Source: Syngnathus acus (Eukaryota; Chordata; Actinopteri; Syngnathiformes; Syngnathidae). Taken from it: 64,000 bases of DNA. The stretch spans positions 372,001-436,000 of the forward strand of contig NC_051101.1 in assembly GCF_901709675.1 (NCBI RefSeq), in the 5' to 3' direction. Both the position numbers and the translations under genes were made by a program. Shown here piece by piece: positions 50,389 through 64,000 of this stretch (within the stretch, counting starts at the first letter, position 1; each line of letters starts with the position of its first letter). Under the pieces are notes generated by a model. It was not told where the DNA came from, did not search any database, and saw only the letters and a list, made by a program, of their open reading frames with translations.

Positions 50389-50945
50389 ACTGAAGGACTG
50401 CGCTGGGGAGCTGACGGGTGTCTTCACAGACATCTTTAACATTTCCCTGCAGCAGGCCATCGTCCCTTCGTGTTTCAAGGCTGCCACCATCGTACCTGTG
50501 TCGAAGAAACCTGCTCCGTCCTGCTTCAATGACTACCGCCCCGTGGCACTGACGCCCATCATCATGAAGTGCTTTGAGCGGCTTGTCATGGAGCACATCA
50601 GATCCATTCTCCCCCCCACCATAGACCCCTCCCAGTTTGCGTACCGAGCCAAACGGTCCTCTGAGGATGCCATCTGCTCTGCCCTCCACTCGGCCCTCAC
50701 CCACCTGGAGAGGAGATTGCTGTTGTGGACTTCAGTTCTGCCTTCAACACCATTGTGCCACAACGACTCATCTGCAAACTCGACAAGCTGGGCCTCAGTA
50801 CCTACCTCTGCAACTGGCTACTGGACTTCCTCTGTCAGAGGCCTCAGGTGGTACGTGTTGGCGACAAAATCTCCGCCAGCATCACGCTGAGCATAGGGGC
50901 CCCCCAAGGCTGCGTGCTCAGTCCGCTGCTCTTCACCCTGCCGCC
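50388..50945 (+). mobile_element. Rex1-like LINE, RT N-terminal half
   Basis: Plus-strand frames [89 protein letters not shown]. One frameshift near 50715. Cut off directly before the catalytic motif. Confidence 0.88.
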
Positions 50946-51385
50946 TTAAGTCCAGGAAAAGTTTTCTGAAAAGTGTCCCACCCCTCAGAACACCGAGCAT
51001 AGGCAGTGAAAGAGTCACTCGGTGGGAAGAAAGACTTGACAATCTTCCACCAGAAACTACAATGGAGCTTAAGGCAAGCGAGGCAATGCCCTCAGGAGCA
51101 GACACCAACTATGCAACGTGGAAATGCCTAAATAGACTAAGATCTGGTGTTGGACGTGCAAAAGTCACTCTCGCCAAATGGGGACCTCTGGATGATCGGA
51201 ACACTGAGTGTGACTGTGGCACTGAACCACAGACCATGCAACACCTCCTCATATGCCCCCTGCTGGAACATCCCTGCACAGCATCGGATTTAGCAGAGTT
51301 TAACGAGAAGGGACAGAAATGTGTTCAGCTGTGGCTGAACCACATCTAGACAAGCCTGTAACTAACTGCCTTGTAGCCACGATAA
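50946..51385 (+). mobile_element. fragment of another non-LTR element's C-terminus
   Basis: It separates the two RT halves. A 95-codon frame (51062-51349) contains KVTLAKWG, ECDCGTEPQTMQHLLICPLL and FNEKGQKCVQLWLNHI, a Cys/His C-terminal motif known from some fish LINE ORFs. Exact clade uncertain. Confidence 0.6.
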
Positions 51386-52413
51386 GAAGAACCCTGCTGA
51401 CGCATGACTGCACTGCAACCTACAGCGACAACCGCATAGTGAAGTTTGCTGACGACACGACTCTGGTGGGTCTCATCACTGAGGGCGACGAGACTCAGTA
51501 CAGGTTGGAGGTTGACCTTCTGACCGCGTGGTGCAGGGACAACAACCTCCTGCTGAACGTCAACAAGACCAAGGAAATTGTTGTTGACTTCCGGAAGGGT
51601 CACACCCAACACCTGCCGCTGACCATCGACGGTGCTGTGGTGGAGAAAGTGAGCAGCACCAGATTCCTGGGGGTGCACATCAGTGAGGACCTCTCCTGGT
51701 CCGCCAACACCGCATCACTGGCAAAGAAAGCTCAGCGCCGCCTGTACTTCCTGCGGAAACTCAGGCGAGCAAGTGCTCCTCCGGCCGTCATGACTACATT
51801 CTACCGTGGCACTATTGAGAGCGTCCTCTCCAGTTGTATCGCTGTCTGGGGTGGTAGCTGCACTGAATACAACATGAAGGCCCTGCAGCGCATAGTGAAC
51901 ACGGTAAGATTATTGGTGCTTCACTCCCCTCCCTGAAGGACATTTACACCTCCCATCTCACCCGCAAGGCGACCACGATTGTGAGTGATGTGAGTCATCC
52001 CGCTCACTCTTTGTTTGATCTTCTGCCCTCTGGGAAGAGGTACAGGAGCCTGCGCTCCCGCACCACCAGACTCACCAACAGCTTCATTCTCCAGGCTGTT
52101 AGGATCCTGAACTCTCTCCCCCCTTCTGCGTAGCGTCCTGTACTTTTGCGCTATATTCTGACTGTCTGCTGTATGCACACTTGCTCCATTTTTGCTCCTC
52201 TTATTTATTGTGTTATTTGTTTTTTTATTATTTATTCATCACTCTTATTTATTCATTGTTTGTGCCTTCTTGTTTTTATTTTTTTGTGTCGTTGTATGTA
52301 TATTGTGTACTATGTCTTGTCACCGTGGGATAGTGGGAACGTAATTTCGATTTCTTTGTGTGTCTTGGCATGTGAAGAAATTGACAATAAAGCAGACTTT
52401 GACTTTGACTTTG
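51386..52413 (+). mobile_element. Rex1-like LINE, RT C-terminal half and 3' end
   Basis: IVKFADDTTLVGLITEGDET (catalytic motif, about 51440), NVNKTKEIVVDFRKGH, TRFLGVHISEDLSW, FLRKLRRASAPPAVMTTFYR, IESVLSSCIAVWGGSCTEYN. Frameshift near 51905. The 3' end is GAAATTGACAATAAAGCAGA followed by (CTTTGA)n. Confidence 0.9.
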
Positions 52414-52544
52414 TGATTTAGTTTACTGAACCAAGCTCAGTGTTTTTCAAGACTCAGGAAACCCTCGCAGGTGTTTCGAGTTCATTAGACGATTCAAGTG
52501 ATTAGTTGAATACCTTATTAGTATACTTTTCCATGATATTCTTA

Positions 52545-52740
52545 TATCTTGAGATAGGATATTTGAGTTTTCTTAAGCTGTATGCCATAATCAGCAATAT
52601 TAAAATAATAAAAGGCTTGCAATATTTCAGTTGATTTGTAATGAATCCAGAATGTATGACATTTTTGTTTTTTCAATTGCATTACAGAAAATAAAGAACT
52701 TTATCATAATATTCTAATTTTATGAGACAGTCCTGTATAT
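52545..52740 (+). mobile_element. Tc1-like right-end fragment
   Basis: Matches the right arm of the Tc1 composite (TTGAGTTTTCTTAAGCTGTA, AATATTTCAGTTGATTTGTA) and carries the full terminus ending GAGACAGTCCTGTAT. Confidence 0.85.
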
Positions 52741-52867
52741 GTACAGTCTTGTTGCTAAGTTAGCAACAAGACAAACTGACAAATAATTCATTTTCAAATC
52801 AGACTAGTGAAAACTTATATCTTAAAAAGAATTTTTTTAAAAGGGAAGACAATTTGCACGAATTTGA

Positions 52868-52950
52868 TGCAAATATGTCTTCGCGGGCCACATAAAATGA
52901 TGTGGCGGGCCGTATCTGCCCCCCGGGCCTTGAGTTTGACACCTGTGGGG
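52868..52950. mobile_element. hAT end fragment
   Basis: GCGGGCCACATAAAATGATG to GGGCCTTGAGTTTGACACCT, the GC-rich terminus seen at 1110-1172 in another copy. Confidence 0.6.
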
Positions 52951-53110
52951 GGTACACTCACCTGTGTTGTGTGCCGACACCGTGAATTCGCTTCCCGCAT
53001 GACGGTGTGCATGTGTGTGACCAAAAAAATAAATTCGATGCTGATGGTGTAGGCAGGGGTACACTTGCCTGTCTTGTGTGCCGACACCATGAGTTCGATT
53101 CCCGCATATG

Positions 53111-53196
<86 letters not shown>

Positions 53197-53225
53197 TGTG
53201 TGCGTGTGTGCGTGAGACCAAAACG
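52950..53225. mobile_element. two tandem tRNA-like SINE heads and a (TG)n tract
   Basis: GTACACTCACCTGTGTTGTG ... GAATTCGCTTCCCGC and GTACACTTGCCTGTCTTGTG ... GAGTTCGATTCCCGC (a B box) are repeated about 120 bp apart. The second is followed by about 45 TG units (53110-53205). Confidence 0.65.
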
Positions 53226-53903
53226 AAATTCGAATTGACAGGAAATCACTCAATTAAAGTTTGGCGTTCAACCGACTGACATGACATTATTTTATTTTAT
53301 TGAAAATAAAATTCCTTACATGCTCCAGGTAAACAACAGAGTAAGAGCAATTTGAATATTTATATGAAAGAATTTATGTACAGTAGAGAGTAACACACAT
53401 GCTTGTCCTATTTAACAGGAAGTTGTGTTTAGCGTCGGCGTGTGCGGTTTTTAATCCTTTCCAATCCGATTTAATCTGGCCCCACCCCCTCCGTTTTATG
53501 TCCTGCACACCAGAACTGTAAAAAGCAGAACCTTCTATGGACCGGAACGTTCTATAGACCTAAACACAGTGTCGACTCCGAGGACCTGAACTCTCTGTAG
53601 ACCCCTACACTTTGTGGACAACAACATCCTGTGGACTGGAACACTCTGTGTGGACCTGAATACTGTGGAGCTCCGGATCATTTTGTATACCGTCACACTC
53701 TGTTGATTGGAACACTTTGTGGATCAGAATACTGTGGAGCCAATAACACAGTAGTGTAGCTGACCAGTCTGGAAAGCAAAACGTGTGGAGGAACACTTTG
53801 TTGACAGGAACACTCTGTGGAGCAGAACAGTGTCATGACAGCCGGGCCTGGTTTCCTGGTTCTGCCATGGTCAGACGCAGAGGTTTCGGAGGCCCGGGGG
53901 GGT
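53226..53903. promoter_or_regulatory. rdh12-like upstream region with a degenerate repeat
   Basis: 53520-53830 repeats variants of GGAACACTCTGTGGA and GTGGACCTGAA every 20-40 bp, a degenerate minisatellite just 5' of the gene. No promoter motif stands out. Confidence 0.4.
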
Positions 53904-58881
<4,978 letters not shown>

Positions 58882-59038
58882 GCTGACCCTCGTCGGAATG
58901 GTGTCACCTCGAGCGAGCAAGCTCATGCATTAGCCATGTCGCTAATGCAGTTGTCGATTGCAAGATCATAAATGAAGGTTAGAACTCAAGTTAAGTTTAC
59001 AAGCTAAGATCCAAAATGAAGTTAAAACCTGCAGAGGT

Positions 59039-59044
59039 AATAAA
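59039..59044 (+). terminator. rdh12-like polyadenylation signal
   Basis: AATAAA 158 bp after the stop. By position only. Confidence 0.45.
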
Positions 59045-59125
59045 AAAACATTTGAAGAACAATTGTGTCATGTGGCATCTGTTGCGGTTAAAAACTAATT
59101 GGTCAAACTCAGCTGTCAGCCATAG

Positions 59126-59710
59126 ACGTCTATTAGACGTCTGGTCTCATAAAGACCTAATTTAGACGTCTAAAATTGGTTACGGTATAGACCTAAATTA
59201 GACGTCTAAATTAAAAACATTGAATATGATCATATTTCGAAATTTTAATGTCTGAACCAGCTGTAAGTTGTATAAATAATGAACAAAAGTTGTTTGGATT
59301 TGTGTTTAACAAGCATATTGATCCGTACATGTGAATTGGTTATTTCTGTAACCTGATATAGACGTCTATTTTAGGTTATTTTATAGACGTCTAAATTACG
59401 TCTGTATATAGACCTGAAATAGATGTCTATATTAGGTTATTTTAGGTTATTTTATAGACGTCTAAATTACGTCTATATATAGACCTAAACTAGACGTCTA
59501 TATTAGGTTATTTTAGGGTATTTTATAGACGTCTAAATTACGTCTATATATGACCTAAAATAGACGTTTATATTAAGTCTATCTGTAGACCTAATTTAGA
59601 TGTCTATAATAGGTCTACACATAGACTTAATTTAGACGTCTATATTAGGTCTATAGAATAACCTAAAATAGACGTCTATTTTAGGTCTACACATAGACTT
59701 AAAATAGGCG
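59126..59710. repeat. AGACGTCT palindrome array
   Basis: At least eleven exact AGACGTCT palindromes plus variants (AGATGTCT, AGACGTTT), most embedded in TATAGACGTCTAAATTA or TAGACCTAAAATAGACGTCT. A more regular ~60-bp period appears at 59355-59560. Non-coding. Confidence 0.85.
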
Positions 59711-60149
59711 ACAAAATTAAATGCATCAAATATGAAATATTAAACCCAAAACTAATCTGAAATTTGAATTGAATTGGATTGAATTCATTCGTTTCAAACA
59801 GGCAAACCACACGTAACCAATCAAATCAAGACAAATACACTCAAAAGCACAAGCAAGGTGAAAGTCATTCAAACTATGACTGTACACACAACAGATACAA
59901 ACAGAAAAAAATCCACTGCACAAAATAGGCAGAGCCTACCTGTTTGAAAAGGAATGGGAAGTTGTATAAATTTATAAATTTATAAATTTAATATTCAATA
60001 TTAATATTGTACAGAAGTTGTGATGCTCTGTTTTAAACAACCATTGATCCGTGTTAACTGTGGTTATTCCGGTAACCTGATATTAGGGCTATGGAATAAC
60101 CTAAAATAAACGTCAAAATTAAATCCATCTAATAAGATCATATTAATAA
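59711..60149. other. AT-rich intergenic stretch
   Basis: Contains (TTTATAAA)n near 59965. The reverse strand reads CATTCCTTTTCAAACAGGTA, resembling a generic fish repeat tail, family not resolved. No gene. Confidence 0.4.
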
Positions 60150-60716
60150 TAAGATCTCTCCTGGACCACCAACACTGCATCACTGGCGAAGAAAGCTCAG
60201 TGCCGCCTATACTTCCTGCGGAAACTCAGGCGGGCAAGTGCTCCGCCAGCCATCATGACCACATTCTACCGTGGCACCATTGAGAGCGTCCTCTCCAGTT
60301 GTATCACTGTGTGGGGTGGAAGCTGCACTGAATACAACATTAAGGCCCTGCAGCGCAAAGTGAACACAGCTGGTAGGATTATTGGTGCTTCACTCCCCTC
60401 CCTGAAGGACATTTACACCTCCCATCTCACACGCAAGGCGACCACGATTGTGAGTGATGTGAGTCACCCCGCTCACACTTCGTTTGATCTACTGCCCTCT
60501 GGGAAGAGGTACAGAAGCCTGCGGTCCCGCACCACCAGACTCACCAACAGCTTCATACTCCAGGCTGTTAGGATCCTGACCTCTCTCCCCCTCCACCCTC
60601 GGCTGCATAACGTCCTGGCCTTTTGGGCCACGTTGGCTGCCTTGCACTACTCCTCCTGTACTTTTGCGCTATATTCTGACTGTCTGCTGTATGCACAATT
60701 GCTCCATTTCAACCAT
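60150..60716 (+). mobile_element. Rex1-like LINE 3' part, left of the RTE insertion
   Basis: Plus-strand frame from 60255: TTFYRGTIESVLSSCITVWG, RIIGASLPSLKDIYTSHLTR, FDLLPSGKRYRSLRSRTTRL. It continues across the RTE insertion at 62893-63059 and after a MITE at about 63410-63460. Confidence 0.88.
60566..60716 (+). repeat. 151-bp direct repeat, left copy
   Basis: Starts TGTTAGGATCCTGACCTCTC and ends CCATTTCAACCAT. Identical over 151 bp to 62893-63043 on the other side of the RTE element. The unit is ordinary Rex1-like LINE sequence. Confidence 0.95.
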
Positions 60717-62892
60717 CCATCCATCCATCCATCCATCTTCTTCCGCTTATCCGGGGTCGGGTCGCGGGGGCAGCAGCTTCAGGAGGGACTCCCAGACTTC
60801 CCTCTCCCCAGCCACTTCATCTAGCTCATCCCGGGGGATCCCAAGGCGTTCCCAGGCCAGCCGAGAGACATAGTCTCTCCAGCGCGTCCTGGGTCGTCCC
60901 CGGGGTCTCCTACCGGTGGGACATGCCCGGAACACCTCCCCAGGGAGGCGTCCAGGAGGCATCCTGATGAGATGCCCGAGCCACCTCATCTGGCTCCTCT
61001 CAACGTGGAGGAGTAGCGACTCTACTCCGAGTCTCTCCCGGATGACCGAACTCCTCACCCTATCTCTAAGGGAGAGCCCGGACATCCTGCGGAGAAAACT
61101 CATTTCGGCCGCTTGTATCCGGGATCTCGTTCTTTCGGTCACGACCCATAGCTCGTGACCATAGGTGAGGGTAGGAGCGTAAATCGACCGGTAAATTGAG
61201 AGCTTTGCCTTTTGGCTCAGCTCTCTCTTTACCACGACGGACCGGTACAGAGTCCGCATTACTGCCGACGCTGCACCGATCCGCCTGTCGATCTCGCGCT
61301 CCATCCTCCCCTCACTCGTGAACAAGACCCCAAGATACTTAAACTCCTCCACTTGGGGCAGGATCTCATCCCCGATCCGGAGAGGGCATTCCACCCTTTT
61401 CCGATCGAGGACCATGGACTCGGATTTGGAGGTGCTGACCCTCATCCCGACCGCTTCACACTCGGCTGCGAACCGCTCCAGTGAGAGCTGGAGATCACGG
61501 CCTGAAGAAGCCAACAGCACAACGTCGTCTGCAAAAAGCAGAGACGCGATGCTGAGGTCCCCAAACCGGACACCCTCAACGCCTCGGCTGCACCTAGAAA
61601 TTCTGTCCATAAAAATTATGAACAGAATCGGTGACAAAGGGCAGCCTTGGCGGAGTCCAACCCTCACTGGGAACGAATCCGACTTACTGCCGGAAATGCG
61701 GACCACACTCTGGCATCGGTGATACAGGGACCGAACCGCCCTTATCAGTTGGCTCGGTACCCCGTACTCCCGAAGCACCCCCCACAGAACCTCCCGAGGG
61801 ACACGGTCGAACGCCTTCTCCAAGTCCACAAAACACATGTGGACTGGTTGGGCGAACTCCCATGCACCCTCGAGGATCCTGTTGAGGGTGAAGAGCTGGT
61901 CCACTGTTCCACGGCCAGGACGAAAGCCACACTGTTCCTCCTGAATCCGAGGTTCGACCTCCCGACGGACCCTCCTCTCCAGCACCCCTGAATAGACCTT
62001 ACCAGGGAGGCTGAGGAGTGTAATTCCCCTGTAATTGGAACACACCCTCCGGTCCCCCTTCTTAAAGAGGGGAACCACCACCCCAGTCTGCCAATCCAGA
62101 GGCACTGTCCCCGATGTCCACGCGATGCTGTAGAGACGTGTCAGCCATGACAGCCCCACAACATCCAGAGCCCTTAAGAAATCCGGGCGGATCTCATTGA
62201 GCATTGAAGTCACCCAGTAGAACGACGGAGTCCCCAGAAGGAGCGCTCTCCAGCACTTCCTCCAGGGACTCCAAGAAGGGTGGGTACTCTGAGCTGCCGT
62301 TTGGTGCATAGACACAAACAACAGTCAGGACCCGTCCCCCCACCCGAAGGCGGAGGGAGGCTACCCTCTCGTTCACCGGGGTGAACCCCAATGTGCAGGC
62401 GCCCAGCCGGGGGGCAATAAGTATACCCACACCTGCCCGACGCCTCTCACCGTGGGCAACTCCAGAGTGGAAGAGAGTCCAGCCCCTCTCGAGAGGGCTT
62501 GTACCGGAACCCAAACTGTGTGTGGAGGCAAGTCCGACTATATCTAGTCGGAACTTTTCTGCCTCGCACACCAGCTCGGGCTCCTTTCCAGCCAGAGAGG
62601 TGACATTCCATGTCCCAAGAGCCAGCTTCTGCAGCCGGGGATCAGACCGCCAAGGTCCCTGCCTTTGGCCGCCGCCCAGCTTGCAATGCACCCGACCCCT
62701 TTGGCCCCTCCCACAGGTGGTGAGCCCATGGGAAGGGGGACCCATGTTTCCTTTTCGGGCTGAGCCCGGCCGGGCCCCATGGGCGAAGGCCCGGCCACCA
62801 GACGCTCGCCTTCGAGCCCCGCCTCCAGGCCTGCCTCCAGAGGGGGGCCCCGGTGACCCGCGTCCGGGCGAGGGAAAACGTGATCCATTAAT
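60717..62892 (-). mobile_element. RTE-clade LINE (Rex3/Expander-like), internally deleted
   Basis: Reversed (CATC)n tail at 60717-60738. The RT frame, 524 codons (62321-60747, minus), is unbroken: PLFKKGDRRVCSNYRGITLL, EEQCGFRPGRGTVDQLFTL, VDLEKAFDRVPREVLWG, VGLRQGCPLSPILFIIFMDR, LLFADDVVLLASSGRDLQLS (catalytic motif), SEMVLDRK-like stretch, HELWVVTERTRSRIQAAEMS, RWLGHLIRMPPGRLPGEVFR. Upstream, the endonuclease (62790-62194) shows [39 protein letters not shown] and [10 protein letters not shown]. The endonuclease-RT linker is missing, and the two parts are in different frames at about 62195-62205. Confidence 0.92.
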
Positions 62893-63043
62893 TGTTAGGA
62901 TCCTGACCTCTCTCCCCCTCCACCCTCGGCTGCATAACGTCCTGGCCTTTTGGGCCACGTTGGCTGCCTTGCACTACTCCTCCTGTACTTTTGCGCTATA
63001 TTCTGACTGTCTGCTGTATGCACAATTGCTCCATTTCAACCAT
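62893..63043 (+). repeat. 151-bp direct repeat, right copy
   Basis: Exact copy of 60566-60716. After it the host LINE continues (GTTGCTCTTATTTATTTAT). Confidence 0.95.
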
Positions 63044-63061
63044 GTTGCTCTTATTTATTTA

Positions 63062-63408
63062 TCGCCCATATTCTAATAATCGCCCAGTGTGTGTTAGCGA
63101 TGACATAAATAAAAAACATAGATACCTCTAATAATCGCCCATGCTGCTAAAAATTCCCCCCAAAACTTACGTTTTCCTCCGCGACCGCATGTCGACGTCA
63201 TTGCGCAAGTTTAAATATGACTGATTTGACAGCACGTCGAATGTCCCTTTTAAATTGTTTTTCTTCATAAACTCAGATCAAAACAGCCGCTGTTCTAGTG
63301 TTAAGAACACCAGTGAGATGCAGGTATTGCATACTACATAAGGAAAATATACATATTATCGCCCATTTCAGTGCCCCTTGGGCGATAATTAGAATAAATA
63401 CGGTATTT
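63062..63408. mobile_element. MITE-like element with TATTCTAATAATCGCCC ends
   Basis: Left TATTCTAATAATCGCCC (63070) and right GGGCGATAATTAGAATA (63383), followed by AATACGGTA. It interrupts the 3' end of the Rex1-like LINE. Boundaries approximate. Confidence 0.6.
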
Positions 63409-63460
63409 ATTATTTATTCATTGCTCTTATTTATCCATTGTATGTGTCTTTGTCAGGTTT

Positions 63461-64000
63461 AATTCGCTGACTGAATAACTATTAAGAGAAGAGCATCAGC
63501 AAACAAACCACAAGTGAGACGGAATATTAGTTCTTTTCTCGCGAGGAGTGCAGTACAGATCGCTTACAACAATCTCACTACACTAAATATCTGTACGCAC
63601 TCCTGCGCTTTTTATTTGGATTGGCCCTACCCACAAAATGAGATAAAGCCCCTAAAGGGGAGGGGAATAGCACGTGGGCTTTGTCTCGTAAGCAGAAAAA
63701 TCACAAGGTGTTACATATTAAAAAAGGAACAGTGTGATGAGGAGTATGAGTGATCAGCAACCATTCTTTGTGTCTGTGATGAAATCAGGAAACATGAGTG
63801 ATCACTTGCAGGTTCATTGGGGGGTGCAAGATAGCGATGAGGCATGTTGTTGATCAGATCAAAAGGGTCTTTGTTAAAAAGGAACTGTCTTGGTAGATGT
63901 CTTCATTTTGCTGAGTTGTCCGCTGCGGCCTGTCGGACCCAGCTGTAACCTCTCTCTTCTGTGGTACAGCAAGGCCAAACAGCAAGCATATATTGCAGTA
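63461..64000. other. window end, no recognised feature
   Basis: No conserved coding sequence. The 79-codon frame at 63514-63753 matches nothing known to me. Confidence 0.35.

Overview
This window is nuclear DNA of a bony fish, most likely a percomorph teleost. Seven protein-coding genes with short GT-AG introns sit in a dense, nested landscape of fish-type repeats: L2, Rex1-like and RTE LINEs, tRNA-derived SINEs, Tc1 and hAT elements, MITEs and long (TG)n tracts. The genus cannot be named from this sequence. The gene content gon4l, tmem79, arhgef2, a tropomyosin and pmvk recalls human 1q21-q22. decr1 and an rdh12-like gene follow.

Layout: 1-4060 is a decayed hAT element and a nested, unassigned insertion. 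The last seven exons of gon4l (+) run from about 4101 to 6065 and converge on tmem79 (-, 7243-8195). 8200-13000 is a repeat block (RTE, a palindromic Tc1 carrying a SINE, and a THAP-domain mini-transposon). arhgef2 (+) is complete, with 22 coding exons from 13058 to 28064 (902 codons); one intron holds a 3.7-kb L2 LINE. A short tropomyosin (+) runs from 29479 to 33555 in eight coding exons, 248 aa. pmvk (-, 34561-36020; 194 aa) and decr1 (+, 42601-46561; 311 aa) are divergent. They are now separated by a 6.25-kb transposon of Ginger (integrase-like) type that entered their shared upstream region. 46.8-53.8 kb is repeat debris with two tRNA-Gln fragments. An rdh12-like gene (+, 53904-58881; 319 aa) follows, and the end of the window is a palindrome array and LINEs.

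Exon models were built by hand from conserved protein sequence, splice sites and reading phase. Every listed junction keeps frame, and every model ends in a stop where expected. The genes are not an operon. They cover chromatin regulation (gon4l), a membrane protein (tmem79), Rho activation and actin (arhgef2, tropomyosin), mevalonate metabolism (pmvk), mitochondrial beta-oxidation (decr1) and retinoid/short-chain reduction (rdh12-like).

The most notable observations are: the Ginger-like element with a CCGG target duplication splitting an ETS-type motif between pmvk and decr1; its internal ~166-bp array built round a hairpin that resembles the element's own terminus; an RTE insertion flanked by a perfect 151-bp direct repeat; duplicated 3' splice sites in decr1 and gon4l; a 150-bp (GT)n tract in place of the pyrimidine tract at an arhgef2 acceptor; and a mini-transposon with a THAP exon and a second protein fragment reading inward from opposite ends.
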